Below are positions 1 to 9,079 of a stretch of DNA of 64,000 nucleotides, one piece after another (position 1 is the stretch's first letter; every line of letters begins with the position of its first letter). The position numbers were made by a program, and so were the translations under genes. Below the pieces are notes generated by a model. It made no database searches. It was not told the origin of the DNA and saw only the letters and a list, made by a program, of their open reading frames with translations. Origin of the DNA: an uncultured Burkholderiales bacterium (GTDB taxonomy: Bacteria > Pseudomonadota > Gammaproteobacteria > Burkholderiales > Burkholderiaceae_C); contig CALBSC010000077.1 of assembly GCA_937927685.1 (NCBI GenBank), positions 124,001 to 188,000 on the forward strand. The letters are read 5' to 3'.

Positions 1-921
1 CTGCGCGATGTGAGCCGCATTGACGCCGGCACCGATTTCCTGGGTCGACGCTTGCGTCTGCCTGTGGTGCTCGCTCCGGTGGGGAGCCTCGAGCTGTTCA
101 GCCCGGAAGGCGCTGCGGGCTCGGCTCGGGCAGCGCATACCTTTGGGGTGGCCCACATGCTGAGTTCAGTGTGCCAGCCGGGTATCGAGGGACTGGCGCA
201 AGCGGCACCGGATGCGCTTCGCACCTACCAGCTCTATGTGCACGGCGATGCGGGCTGGATCGATGATCGCATCGAACGATGCCTGGCTGCGGGCTATGCC
301 GCGTTTTGCTTCACGGTGGACTCGGCGGTGTACAGCCGCCGCGAACGCGATCAGGCCAAGCGCAACATCCGGCGCAACGTGGTGCCGGGGCGTGAGATGC
401 AGGTGTACTTCAGTTGGAAGGACATCGAGCGCATCCGTGCCAAGTACTCGATTCCCATCGCTCTCAAGGGGGTGGACACCGCCGCCGACGCCCAGCTGGC
501 GCTGGACCACGGCATCGACATGATCTATGTGTCCAACCATGGCGGGCGTCAACTCGACCATTGCCTGGGCTCGATGGCGGTGTTGCCGGAAATCGTGGAT
601 GTGGTCAAGAAGCGCATCCCGGTCATTGTCGATGGCGGCATCAACCGGGGGTCGGACGTGGTCAAGGCCCTGGCCGCCGGTGCCGACATGGTCGGGCTGG
701 GTCGCATGCAGTGCCTGGCGTTGGCCGCGGGCGGCGAAGCGGGTGTGGTTCGCATGCTGGAAATTCTGGAGCACGAAGTGGTGACCTGCATGGGCCTGCT
801 CGGCGTGAACAACTGGTCGGAGCTGGATCGCTCCTACATCACCGCCGCGCCTGCCATTGACACGCCTCACACGCTGAGTGCCTTTCCGCTCTTGTCCCTG
901 GAGGACAAGTCGTTTTATTGA
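1..921 (+). CDS. FMN-dependent alpha-hydroxy acid dehydrogenase, 5' truncated by window edge
   Basis: This enzyme oxidises a 2-hydroxy acid to the 2-oxo acid using FMN (family of lactate, glycolate and mandelate dehydrogenases). The reading frame is open to base 1, and its first visible residues LRDVS match the internal start of the FMN barrel, so roughly the first 50-70 residues lie upstream. The GTG at 10 is therefore not the true start. Visible landmarks are SNHGGRQLDH with the catalytic His at visible residue 180, the FMN-phosphate motif DGGINRGSDVVKALAAGA, and GLGR. A Bug receptor follows 60 bp downstream in the same direction. A benzoylformate-decarboxylase-like gene at 16650-18320 would suit a mandelate-type substrate, but this is only a hint; lactate or glycolate are equally possible. 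Confidence 0.88.
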   Translation: MRDVSRIDAGTDFLGRRLRLPVVLAPVGSLELFSPEGAAGSARAAHTFGVAHMLSSVCQPGIEGLAQAAPDALRTYQLYVHGDAGWIDDRIERCLAAGYAAFCFTVDSAVYSRRERDQAKRNIRRNVVPGREMQVYFSWKDIERIRAKYSIPIALKGVDTAADAQLALDHGIDMIYVSNHGGRQLDHCLGSMAVLPEIVDVVKKRIPVIVDGGINRGSDVVKALAAGADMVGLGRMQCLALAAGGEAGVVRMLEILEHEVVTCMGLLGVNNWSELDRSYITAAPAIDTPHTLSAFPLLSLEDKSFY

Positions 922-980
922 CCGGACACCGTCGTTCCGCGTTCAGCGCCCCTGCACAACAACAAACCAAGGAGTCGATC

Positions 981-1946
981 ATGCGTTTTCGTCCTGTGTT
1001 CTCTGGGTGGCTGGCCGCGCTGCTCACCTGCGGCGCCATGACTGCCGCCGCACAGCCGGCATACCCCAACAAACCGGTTCGCATGATCGTGCCCTTCCCG
1101 GCAGGGCAGGCCACCGACATGGTGGCACGCATGCTGGCCGAGGGATTGAGTCGGACCTGGGGTCACCAGGTGGTGGTGGAAAACCGCCCGGGCGTGCCGG
1201 GCATGATGGCCGGCAAAGAAGCGCTGGCCGATGGCTACACGCTCACCTTCGGCACCAGCGGCACCCTGGCCGTGAACCCGGCGGTCTATTCCAAGCTGAC
1301 CTATGACACGCAGCGCGACTTCGCCATGATCCATGGCGGGGGCATCATCCCCATGGTGATCGTGGCGAGCGCCACGTCCCCCTTCCAAACGCTGAAGGAC
1401 CTGGTGGATGCCGCCCGCAAGGAGCCGGGCAAATACAACATTGGCTACGGAGGCGTGAACAACACACAGCACCTCACCGGCGAGCTGTTCAAGTCCTACG
1501 CCAAAGTTGATCTGGTGGGCGTGACCTACAAGGGCAGCGCCGCCGCCGTGACCGATTTGTTGGGCGGGCAGGTGTCCTTGCTGGTCGACAGCCTGGCCGC
1601 CACCATGCCGCACATCAAGTCGGGCAAGATCCGGCCGTTGGCCATCTCCACGCTGCAGCGCGTGCCCCAGATGCCCGACCTGCCCACCGTGGCCGAGAGC
1701 TTTCCGGGCTTTGAAGGGGTGGGATGGGCCGGACTGGTGGCGCCCAAGGGCACGCCCCAGGCTGTCATTGACAAGATCAGCGATGACACGCACAAGGTCC
1801 TGAGTGATCCCAAAATCCGCGAACTGATCATCGACCGCGGGATGGTGGCCGACATGCGCGGGGCTCGCGAGTGGGGGGAATTTGTCAGTGCCGAGGTGAC
1901 CAAGTGGTCCGAGGCGGCGCGCAAAGCCAACCTCAAGGCCGACTGA
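981..1946 (+). CDS. Bug/TctC-family tripartite tricarboxylate transporter substrate-binding protein
   Basis: Periplasmic binding protein of the Bug family, which captures carboxylates or other small organic acids. The ATG at 981 is chosen because an AAGGAG ribosome site lies just upstream (969-974) and the product then begins with a classical Sec signal peptide ending near AAAQPA (residues 1-25). The mature part begins YPNKPVRMIVPFPAGQATD, the family hallmark, and is 321 residues long in precursor form, which is normal. No TctA or TctB membrane gene is nearby, the usual state for Bug proteins in Burkholderiales. Its position between a 2-hydroxyacid dehydrogenase and an aminotransferase suggests a ligand related to this island, but the ligand is unknown. 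Confidence 0.92.
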   Translation: MRFRPVFSGWLAALLTCGAMTAAAQPAYPNKPVRMIVPFPAGQATDMVARMLAEGLSRTWGHQVVVENRPGVPGMMAGKEALADGYTLTFGTSGTLAVNPAVYSKLTYDTQRDFAMIHGGGIIPMVIVASATSPFQTLKDLVDAARKEPGKYNIGYGGVNNTQHLTGELFKSYAKVDLVGVTYKGSAAAVTDLLGGQVSLLVDSLAATMPHIKSGKIRPLAISTLQRVPQMPDLPTVAESFPGFEGVGWAGLVAPKGTPQAVIDKISDDTHKVLSDPKIRELIIDRGMVADMRGAREWGEFVSAEVTKWSEAARKANLKAD

Positions 1947-2132
1947 GTCCGTTCGACGGATTCCCCTGAACCCTGCCGGTCGCGTGGTGCCGGTGGCGTC
2001 TGCCCGCAGGGCTCGCTGCACGGGTTACTTGCCGGCTGGTTTGCGGCCCAAGGTGAACACCGATATGATCGTCAGCCCGCCCTGGCCATGTCGGCCGGGC
2101 CACTGCACCGTGTGTGCGACAGGAGATTGGAC

Positions 2133-3287
2133 ATGGCTGGACTCGTTCCTCATATCGACCCGGATGGACTGCTGGAGTTTTCGGTGGTCTATACCGACCG
2201 GGCGCTCAACCACATGTCCCAGCGTTTTCAAGGCGTGATGCAGGACATCTCCGGCATCCTCAAAGAGGTGTACCACGCGCATGCGGCCGTGCTGGTCCCC
2301 GGTAGCGGTACTTTTGGCATGGAGTCGGTTGCGCGTCAGTTCGTCACGGGTCGTCGGGCGATGGTGATCCGCAATGGCTGGTTCAGCTACCGATGGACCC
2401 AGATTTTCGAGATGGGGCATATCCCGTCTGACAGCATCGTGATGAAGGCTCGTCGACAGGGCACCGATGCGCAAGCGGCCTGGACGCCGTGTCCGGTGGG
2501 CGAGGTGGTGCAAGCCATTCGCCAGCACAAACCCGATGTGGTGTTTGCACCGCATGTGGAAACCGCGGCGGGCATGATCCTTCCCGACGACTACCTGCGT
2601 GCCGTTTCAGACGCCGTGCACGAAGTGGGCGGCCTGATGGTGCTCGATTGCATCGCCTCGGGTGCGGCCTGGGTTGACATGGTGGCCACGGGCGTGGACG
2701 TGCTCATCAGTGCCCCCCAAAAGGGTTGGAGCGGCTCGCCGTGTTGCGCCATGGTCATGCTGAGCGAGCGCGCCCGCCAGGCCATCGAGACCACGCAAAA
2801 CACGAGCTTTGCCTGCGACCTCAAGAAATGGCTCAATATCATGGAAACCTACGAAAAGGGTGGCCATGCTTACCACACCACCATGCCCACCGATGCCCTG
2901 ACCCGTCTGCGTGACGTGATGATGGAAACCCGGGCATACGGATTCGACAAGGTCCGGCAGGAACAGTTCGAGATTGGTCGCCAGGTGCGTGCCATGCTCG
3001 AATCCCGCGGCTTCAAGAGTGTGGCGGCCGAGGGCTTCAAGGCCCCTGGTGTGGTGGTGAGTTACACCACGGACGCCGACATTCACAGCAGCAAGAAGTT
3101 TCTGGCGCGGGGACTTCAAACGGCGGCGGGTGTGCCCTTGCAGTGTGACGAACCCGCCGACTTCATGACCTTCCGCATTGGTCTGTTTGGCCTGGAGAAG
3201 TTGCACAACGTGGCCCGAAGCGTGCAGCACCTCGCCGTGGCGCTCGACAGCATGGGCATCCACGCGCCAGAGGCCGTGTCCGCCTGA
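2133..3287 (+). CDS. Class V aminotransferase (serine/alanine-glyoxylate aminotransferase-like)
   Basis: PLP enzyme of fold type I, 384 residues. It contains the lysine context SAPQKGWSG with Lys197 expected to form the Schiff base, the D-C-I-A-S-G segment before it that places the PLP-binding Asp, and the early PGSGTFGMES phosphate-cup motif. The ATG at 2133 has AGGAG 7 bases upstream; the in-frame codon at 2088 has none. Family members transfer amino groups between serine, alanine, glyoxylate and similar acids, and also act in purine-ureide breakdown (PucG type). The substrate cannot be read from sequence. It stands alone between a Bug gene and a reverse-strand cyclase gene, so it may be monocistronic. 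Confidence 0.9.
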   Translation: MAGLVPHIDPDGLLEFSVVYTDRALNHMSQRFQGVMQDISGILKEVYHAHAAVLVPGSGTFGMESVARQFVTGRRAMVIRNGWFSYRWTQIFEMGHIPSDSIVMKARRQGTDAQAAWTPCPVGEVVQAIRQHKPDVVFAPHVETAAGMILPDDYLRAVSDAVHEVGGLMVLDCIASGAAWVDMVATGVDVLISAPQKGWSGSPCCAMVMLSERARQAIETTQNTSFACDLKKWLNIMETYEKGGHAYHTTMPTDALTRLRDVMMETRAYGFDKVRQEQFEIGRQVRAMLESRGFKSVAAEGFKAPGVVVSYTTDADIHSSKKFLARGLQTAAGVPLQCDEPADFMTFRIGLFGLEKLHNVARSVQHLAVALDSMGIHAPEAVSA

Positions 3288-3364
3288 TCCACGTCAAGCG
3301 GCGCCACGCCGCCGGTGGCACACGCAAGGGCCACCTGGCCCGTGTGCGGGCCCGTGGGCGTGGC

Positions 3365-4426
3365 TCACACGGTGGCGATGGGCGTGGCGGGCGATCCCAC
3401 TGCGCCAGGCAGTCGCAATGGCGGTGCCGTCAGCAGGAAACGGGAACGCTGGTGTTCGCGCAGCCAGTTGGCCAGCGGTGACAGGTGCCAGATTTCACCC
3501 AGGTGCACGCCCAGTTTGAAAAGGCAATGCTGGTGCAACGGCAGGAAGGCGCAAGTGCCCTCCTGCGGTGTCGGCGGGTGTGCTTCCACCGCGTAGTTGT
3601 CGGCAATCAGGGCCACCAGGCCGGTGTCTGTGATCCATTGCAACAGCTTGGGGTCGCGGCCTTCCAGCACGGCACAACTGCGTGAAAGTAGCTTGCCATC
3701 GGGTTGGCGGTTCATTTCCAGCAGCATGTCGGCAAAACCGGTGTGCAGGCACACCATGTCGCCACTCTCCACCGTCACGTTGTCCTGGCGCAGGATATCC
3801 ATCAGGTGGTCGTAATCGATGTTCACGCGTTGGCGTCCTACATGCGCGTGCAGATCGACCATCACACCACGCCCTTGCACGCAGCGCTCGGACATGTTCT
3901 CAATGCCCAGCTTCTTGACTTGCGTGGTGGAGCTGCGCGGAATCCCCGGGAAATCGAAAATGCCGGCGCCCCCCGGGTGGGTGGGGCCGATCACGTCCTG
4001 ACCGGCACGGAACCCGTTGTAGTAGACCGGCTCGGGAATACCGTCGCCATCGGCATCGAACAGACTGCCCACATGCGCCAGGCTGTCCCACTGCGTGCTG
4101 TATTGCAGGTGCATGATGACGAGGTCGTCACACAGCACGTCGGTGCAACTGGGATCGTGGGTACGCAGCTGGTAATTGAGCATGGGCGTGCCTTCCCGTG
4201 CCGTGGGCCGCAACACGGGAGGCATGCGCCTGGGGTTGAGCACGTTGCCCCCGGGAAAGTCCAGGGGCAGGCTCAGATTGAAGGTTTGCCCGGTGCGCAC
4301 TTCGGCCACGGCTTTCAATACCTTGTCCGGCGTCAGAAGGTTCATGCGGCCGGCCTGATCATCAGGGCCAAAGTCTCCCCAGGTGGAACCGGGGGGGCGT
4401 TGCTTCCAGCGAGGCGATGCACTCAT
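3365..4426 (-). CDS. Cyclase-family metal-dependent hydrolase (kynurenine formamidase-like superfamily)
   Basis: A 353-residue member of the cyclase/kynurenine formamidase superfamily (Pfam Cyclase). Members hydrolyse amides or open lactone and imide rings using divalent metal. The usual H-x-G-T-H-x-D-x-x-x-H metal site is present as STQWDSLAH, with Gln where many members have the first His; this is the form of the longer, about 340-residue subfamily, whose reactions are poorly known. The ATG at 4426 is preferred over 4483 because GGAGA lies just before it and the extra 19 residues look non-coding. It is transcribed away from the monooxygenase at 4637 across a 210-bp divergent region with a strong palindrome, so the two may be co-regulated. 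Confidence 0.85.
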   Translation of the reverse strand: MSASPRWKQRPPGSTWGDFGPDDQAGRMNLLTPDKVLKAVAEVRTGQTFNLSLPLDFPGGNVLNPRRMPPVLRPTAREGTPMLNYQLRTHDPSCTDVLCDDLVIMHLQYSTQWDSLAHVGSLFDADGDGIPEPVYYNGFRAGQDVIGPTHPGGAGIFDFPGIPRSSTTQVKKLGIENMSERCVQGRGVMVDLHAHVGRQRVNIDYDHLMDILRQDNVTVESGDMVCLHTGFADMLLEMNRQPDGKLLSRSCAVLEGRDPKLLQWITDTGLVALIADNYAVEAHPPTPQEGTCAFLPLHQHCLFKLGVHLGEIWHLSPLANWLREHQRSRFLLTAPPLRLPGAVGSPATPIATV

Positions 4427-4510
4427 CAGTGTCTCCGTAGGTGGTGTTGTGAGCGCATGATAGGGGATTGGACGGGTTTGCAAATGCGAGGAGCGCCCCG
4501 TGGTGACACG

Positions 4511-4530
4511 CTGGTCGCCAAGGTGACCAG
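4511..4530. promoter_or_regulatory. Near-perfect 20-bp palindrome, putative operator
   Basis: The sequence reads CTGGTC-GCC-AA-GGT-GACCAG, two 9-base arms around AA with a single mismatched pair. It lies in the middle of the divergent region between the cyclase gene and the flavin monooxygenase, about 50 bases upstream of the likely -35 box at 4580. Its size and symmetry suit a dimeric repressor or a LysR-type site. No regulator gene is nearby, so the binding protein is unknown. Confidence 0.4.
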
Positions 4531-4579
4531 CCAGGTGCCATGACCGCGGAATTCAACCCCGTAACAGGGTCTGACGCGA

Positions 4580-4608
4580 TTGTGAAAGCCTGGCGCACAC
4601 GTTAGACT
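4580..4608 (+). promoter_or_regulatory. Putative sigma-70 promoter of the monooxygenase/transport operon
   Basis: TTGTGA (4580-4585) and TAGACT (4603-4608) are separated by 17 bases, a normal sigma-70 arrangement, and the start codon follows 28 bases after the -10 box with GGGAG before it. It would drive the gene at 4637 and possibly the transporter behind it. Assigned by consensus only. Confidence 0.4.
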
Positions 4609-4636
4609 TTTTGAATTCTTTCACGGGAGCGACGAG

Positions 4637-5863
4637 ATGACCATTCACCAGCTTGCACCACGCAGATCCGCGATCCCCCCGTCACCCGTCTTGACCCCGG
4701 CACAAGCGCGGCAGGCTGCCGCCGACATGGTGTCGCGTCTGTTGGCGCGGGCTGCCGAGTCGGAGCGTCTGCGCCACGTTCACCCGGACACCATCGCCGA
4801 GTTGCACAGCAGCGGCCTCATGCGCCTGATGCAACCCACCCGTTTTGGCGGTTCGGAGTTGGGGCTGGACGCCCTGATGGATGTGGTGTTCGAACTGGCG
4901 CGCGGCTGTTCTTCCACTGCCTGGGTGTATTCCAACCTGGCGTCCCATTCCTGGAACCTGGGTCAATTCGAATTGCAGGCCCAGGAAGACATCTGGGGGG
5001 ACGACCCCACGGCACTGGCCGCCACGGGCCTGGCGTTTCCCTGCGGCAAGGCGACTCCGGTCGAGGGGGGCTATCGACTGAGCGGCTCGTGGCCGTTTGG
5101 CAGCGGTGTGGACGCGTCCACCTGGATGTTGGTGGGTGCCATGACCGAACGCGCTGGCGGAGCACCCGAGCGTCGGTTCTTCCTGGTGCCGCAAGCAGAC
5201 TTCAAGAGCCTGGACAACTGGAGCTCCTATGGGCTCACGGCCACCGGCAGTCATGACGTTCAGGTACAGGATGCCTTTGTGCCCTTGCACCGCTCGGTCT
5301 CGGCTGAAATTTTTGCGGCGGGACAAAACCTGCCCGGTGCCCAGTTGTACGAAAACCCCTTGTTCTCCATGCCGACGTTCGCGGCCTTTGCCTACATCCT
5401 CTCCAGTGTGCCCGTGGCCACGGCCAAGGCGGCGGTGGAGCAGTTCACCAGCACCATGCGCGCTCGCGCCAGCACCTACACGGGCTCTCGCGTGGCCGAG
5501 TTGTCGTCAGTACAGGCGCGCATTGCCGAGGCGGCCTCCTGCGTTGAGTTTGCGGAAACCGTGATACGTCGCGATTGGCAAACGCTGGAAGCCAATGTGC
5601 GTGCCGGCGAGTTCCCGAGCATGGAGACCAAGCTGCGCTGGAAACGCAACGTCGCTTTTGCGACAGGCCTGGCCGTGCGCGCCATCGACGCCTTGATGCC
5701 TGCTGCAGGCGCTGGGGGTCTCAAGATGGATCTGCCGCTACAGAGGCAATTTCGCGATATCCACGCAGCGTCCTCCCACATCGCCCTGACCTGGGACGTG
5801 CACGCGGCAGCCTATGGGCAAAGCGCATTGGGCTTACAACCCCAGGGGGGACTCTTGCTTTGA
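4637..5863 (+). CDS. Acyl-CoA dehydrogenase-fold flavin monooxygenase (C2-HpaH/HsaA-type oxygenase component)
   Basis: A 408-residue protein with the acyl-CoA dehydrogenase fold but the sequence style of two-component flavin hydroxylases such as p-hydroxyphenylacetate 3-hydroxylase C2 and HsaA. Signs are the N-terminal helical domain (LMRLMQPTRFGGSEL), the middle beta domain with GLTATGSHDVQVQDAFVP, and a C-terminal helical domain ending near HIALTWDVHAAAYG. Such enzymes use reduced flavin supplied by a separate reductase to hydroxylate phenols or related compounds. No flavin reductase gene is visible in the window. The ATG at 4637 has GGGAG about 7 bases upstream. It lies 92 bp before the ABC transporter, so it may be its first operon partner. 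A true acyl-CoA dehydrogenase is the less likely alternative. Confidence 0.82.
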   Translation: MTIHQLAPRRSAIPPSPVLTPAQARQAAADMVSRLLARAAESERLRHVHPDTIAELHSSGLMRLMQPTRFGGSELGLDALMDVVFELARGCSSTAWVYSNLASHSWNLGQFELQAQEDIWGDDPTALAATGLAFPCGKATPVEGGYRLSGSWPFGSGVDASTWMLVGAMTERAGGAPERRFFLVPQADFKSLDNWSSYGLTATGSHDVQVQDAFVPLHRSVSAEIFAAGQNLPGAQLYENPLFSMPTFAAFAYILSSVPVATAKAAVEQFTSTMRARASTYTGSRVAELSSVQARIAEAASCVEFAETVIRRDWQTLEANVRAGEFPSMETKLRWKRNVAFATGLAVRAIDALMPAAGAGGLKMDLPLQRQFRDIHAASSHIALTWDVHAAAYGQSALGLQPQGGLLL

Positions 5864-5955
5864 AGGCATCGTATTTGTCCTAATATCGTCTTGAACAAAA
5901 CAGGGTATGGTCTGGACATGACAACCACATCGGACCACCTCAACAGGAGATCAGC

Positions 5956-7209
5956 ATGAATAAAACACGTCGTCAAATTCTGGGCACCGCGGGTGTTGCC
6001 ATTTTTTCTGCCAACCTGCCCACGACGGCTTTGGCGCAGGGGGCCCCGATCAAGATCGGCATGAGCATGCCGCAAACCGGTGGCCTGGGTGCCGGTGGTC
6101 AGGCCGCGTTGCTGGCCCTGCGCATGTGGGTGGAGGACGTCAACGCCAAAGGCGGCCTGCTCGGCCGCAAGGTGGAGTTGATCGCCTATGACGACCAGAG
6201 CAACGGCGCGCTGACCCCGGGCATTTATACCAAGCTGATCGACGTCGACAAGGTGGATCTGCTGATCGCCCCCTACGCCACCAACGTGACCGCGCCCATC
6301 ATGCCGCTGGTCAAGGAGCGCGGCCTGCTGCTGATGGGCAATTTCTCCTTCCAGGTGAATGCCAAGGTTCAGCACGACATGTGGTTCAACAACGCACCCT
6401 GGAACGATGCGCGCGGATGGTCCGAGGGCTTCCTGGAATTGGGCAAGAAGGCCGGGGCCAAGTCCATCGCCATTTTTGCGGCTGATGCCGAGTTCCAGCA
6501 AAACCTGGCCAACGGCGCACGCGACCTCATCAAGAAATCCGGCTGGAACGTGGTCTACGACCAGAACTACCCGCCCAACAACACCGACTTCTCCTCCATC
6601 ATCCGTGCGGTGCGCGCCGCCAGGCCCGAGGCGGTGTTTGTGGCCTGCTACCCCAATGAGGCGGTGGCCATCATGCGCTCGGTCAACGAAATCGGCCTGG
6701 GTTCGCAGGTGCAGATTTTCGGTGGCGGTATGGTTGGCTTGCAGTTCACCCCCATCATGCAGAGCCTGGGCAGCCTCCTGAACGGCGTGGTCAATTACAA
6801 CTCCTATGTGCCTGGCATGAATTTGCCCGGCATTGACGACTTCTTCAAGCGTTACAGTGTCCGCGCCGCCGCAGCCAAGGTCGATCCGTTGGGCTTTTAC
6901 CTGCCGCCGTTCAACTACGCCACGGGTCAGATGCTGGAGCAGGCGATCAATGCCACCAAGACCCTCGACCACAAAAAGCTGGCCGAGTACATCCGCAAGA
7001 CCGAGTTCCAGACCATTGTGGGCCCCATCGGCTACGACAAGTCGGGTGAACGAGCCAAGCCCCGCCTGGTGCAGGCGCAGTTCCGCAACATCCAGGACAA
7101 CAACGTGGACCAGTTCAAGAACCCGGGCAAGCAGGTGGTGCTGTGGCCGGACTCGGACAAGCAGGGTGAATTTGTCTTCCCATTTGACAAAGCCCGTAAA
7201 GCCAGCTGA
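5956..7209 (+). CDS. Branched-chain amino acid-type ABC transporter, periplasmic substrate-binding protein
   Basis: A 417-residue receptor of the Leu/Ile/Val-binding family (Peripla_BP_6), first gene of a complete five-gene HAAT importer. The N-terminus TRRQILGTAG followed by a hydrophobic stretch and A-L-A-Q resembles a twin-arginine (Tat) signal, which is common in this family. The mature part starts IKIGMSMPQTGGLGAGG and has the two-lobe pattern. Receptors of this family bind amides, aromatics or acids as well as amino acids. Here the downstream molybdenum hydroxylase suggests a non-amino-acid, possibly aromatic or heterocyclic, ligand (inference). Confidence 0.93.
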   Translation: MNKTRRQILGTAGVAIFSANLPTTALAQGAPIKIGMSMPQTGGLGAGGQAALLALRMWVEDVNAKGGLLGRKVELIAYDDQSNGALTPGIYTKLIDVDKVDLLIAPYATNVTAPIMPLVKERGLLLMGNFSFQVNAKVQHDMWFNNAPWNDARGWSEGFLELGKKAGAKSIAIFAADAEFQQNLANGARDLIKKSGWNVVYDQNYPPNNTDFSSIIRAVRAARPEAVFVACYPNEAVAIMRSVNEIGLGSQVQIFGGGMVGLQFTPIMQSLGSLLNGVVNYNSYVPGMNLPGIDDFFKRYSVRAAAAKVDPLGFYLPPFNYATGQMLEQAINATKTLDHKKLAEYIRKTEFQTIVGPIGYDKSGERAKPRLVQAQFRNIQDNNVDQFKNPGKQVVLWPDSDKQGEFVFPFDKARKAS

Positions 7210-7266
7210 TTTTTCCGATTGAATTGAAGCGGGCGGCTTCGGCTGCCCCTCCTGGATTGCACTTTC

Positions 7267-8139
7267 ATGTTTTCTCTTGAACTGTTGTTCGAGGCAGCCC
7301 TCTTCGGGGTGCTTCTGGGCTGCTTTTACGCAGCGGTGAGTTTGGGGCTGTCGGTGGCCTTCGGCTTGCTGGATGTGCCTTATGTGGCGCATCCCGCCTT
7401 GCTGATCATGGGCTCCTACGCCACCTACCTGGTCAGCTCCCTGGGCATCGACCCGCTGCTTTCCGGCCTGCTCCTCATGCCCGTGTTTTTCCTCCTCGGC
7501 ATGGGCTTGTATCGCTTCTATTACGAAACCTTCGAAAAACGAGGCAGTGATGCCGGCGTTCGTGGACTGGGTTTCTTTTTCGGTATCGCCTTCATCATCG
7601 AAGTGGTGCTGATCCTGATATTCGGTGTGGACCAGCGCAGCGTGCGTGCGGGCTACATCGGCAGCAGCCTGGAGATCGGCGACTTCCGTTTTCCGTATCG
7701 GATGTTGGTCGCTTTTGCGGTCGCCTTGCTCCTGACCCTGGTGCTGACGATTTACTTCTCCAAAACCTTTAACGGTCGTGCCATCAAGGCCGTGGGACAG
7801 GACGAATCGGCCTTGCGCCTCATGGGGGCCAATCCGGTCAAGATCAAGCAGCTCGCATTTGGCATTGCCACAGCGGTCAACGCCCTGGCCGGTGCCATGC
7901 TGATCATCGTTGGCCCGGTTGAACCGGCCATGGACCGTATTTATATCGGTCGAACTTTCTGCGTGGTGGTGCTCGCCGGTCTGGGCAGCATGAGCGGCAC
8001 GCTGGTGGCTGGGCTCATCCTGGGCGTGGTCGAGTCGGTGGTGCTGATGACCTTTGGAGCTTCATGGGCGCCAGCCGTGTCCTTCGGCTTGTTGCTGGTG
8101 ATGCTGGGCGTGCGCCCGCAAGGCCTGTTCGGAAGGTAA
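7267..8139 (+). CDS. Branched-chain amino acid-type ABC transporter permease (LivH family)
   Basis: Inner-membrane permease of the HAAT family, 290 residues with about eight hydrophobic segments. The conserved cytoplasmic coupling segment reads NGRAIKAVGQDESALRLMGANP, the LivH signature, followed by AFGIATAVNALAGAM. It follows the receptor by 57 bp and precedes the LivM-type permease by 7 bp, so both belong to one transcript. It forms the channel together with the next gene product. Confidence 0.95.
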   Translation: MFSLELLFEAALFGVLLGCFYAAVSLGLSVAFGLLDVPYVAHPALLIMGSYATYLVSSLGIDPLLSGLLLMPVFFLLGMGLYRFYYETFEKRGSDAGVRGLGFFFGIAFIIEVVLILIFGVDQRSVRAGYIGSSLEIGDFRFPYRMLVAFAVALLLTLVLTIYFSKTFNGRAIKAVGQDESALRLMGANPVKIKQLAFGIATAVNALAGAMLIIVGPVEPAMDRIYIGRTFCVVVLAGLGSMSGTLVAGLILGVVESVVLMTFGASWAPAVSFGLLLVMLGVRPQGLFGR

Positions 8140-8146
8140 GCCAACC

Positions 8147-9079
8147 ATGAAATTCTGGATCATTTGTGCGGCCCTGGTGTTGGGCTTTCTCGGGCTGAGT
8201 CAGTCCGGAATCAACGAGTACGTGTTCTTTGCCGGATTCGTCATCCTGCAGTTCGTGGTGCTGGCCACCGCCTGGAACATCCTGGGCGGCTATGCCGGTT
8301 ACGTCAACTTTGGCGTACCGGCTTTTGTCGCCGTCGGGGCTTATACCGCGGTGGTGCTGTTCAAGGCCTACCAGGCGCCGATCCTGGTGCAGATTCTGGG
8401 CGGCGGCATTTTGGCCGGTGTGCTCGGACTGGCCGTGGGCCTGCTCACCCTGAAGCTGCGTGGCATTTTCTTCTCCATTGCCACGGTGGCGGTGGTCTTC
8501 ATCCTGGAAACTGTGGTGATGAACTGGCGCTATGTGGGAGGTGCCTCCGGCCTGCAGTTGACCCGACCGTCGGATTTGATGTTCTTCGACTCTTACACCC
8601 GCATGCTGTTTTTCGTGATGGCCGTGCTGGCCATCGGTTCAGTGGCGGTTGCGCGCTACATCCAGAATTCCTTTCTGGGCCGTGGCTTGCGCGCCGTGCG
8701 TGATTCCGAAGAGGCGGCGGAGTGTTCCGGTGTGCCCACCTTGCGCATCAAACTGATCGCCTGTGTGGTGTCCGGCGCCTTGATGGGCGTAGCCGGTGCT
8801 CCCATGCCGATGTACCTAAGCTATATCGAGCCGACCTCAACCTTCAACCTCAGCTATTCCATTTCTGCATTGGGCATGCCCATCATCGGTGGCACCTCGC
8901 ACTGGTTGGGCCCGGTGATTGGCGCGCTGATTCTGGGAACCTTGCAGCAAGTCGTCACCGTGACGGTGTCGAGTGAACTCAACGTGCTGGTGGTGGGGTT
9001 GCTGCTGGTGTTCTTTGTCGTGGCGGCGCCTGATGGTGTGCTCGGACTGGTGAAAAAATGGAAGCAATCCTCGAAGTAA
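8147..9079 (+). CDS. Branched-chain amino acid-type ABC transporter permease (LivM family)
   Basis: Second channel subunit, 310 residues, many transmembrane segments. The family motif near NILGGYAGYVNFGVPAFVAVGAY is present, as is the coupling segment GRGLRAVRDSEEAAECSGVP. The C-terminus (KKWKQSSK) overlaps the start of the ATPase gene by 22 bases, indicating translational coupling. It pairs with the LivH-type protein upstream. Confidence 0.95.
   Translation: MKFWIICAALVLGFLGLSQSGINEYVFFAGFVILQFVVLATAWNILGGYAGYVNFGVPAFVAVGAYTAVVLFKAYQAPILVQILGGGILAGVLGLAVGLLTLKLRGIFFSIATVAVVFILETVVMNWRYVGGASGLQLTRPSDLMFFDSYTRMLFFVMAVLAIGSVAVARYIQNSFLGRGLRAVRDSEEAAECSGVPTLRIKLIACVVSGALMGVAGAPMPMYLSYIEPTSTFNLSYSISALGMPIIGGTSHWLGPVIGALILGTLQQVVTVTVSSELNVLVVGLLLVFFVVAAPDGVLGLVKKWKQSSK

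Noticed and set aside
1948..1960. TCCGT-TCG-ACGGA hairpin after the first Bug gene as a terminator
   Set aside because: Only 5 bp of stem and no T run; too weak to call.
915..2021. 368-codon reverse-strand open frame
   Set aside because: Antisense to the Bug gene at 981-1946; no recognisable domain.
5812..7392. 526-codon open frame on the reverse strand
   Set aside because: Antisense to the receptor gene at 5956-7209, whose signal peptide and fold pattern are clear.
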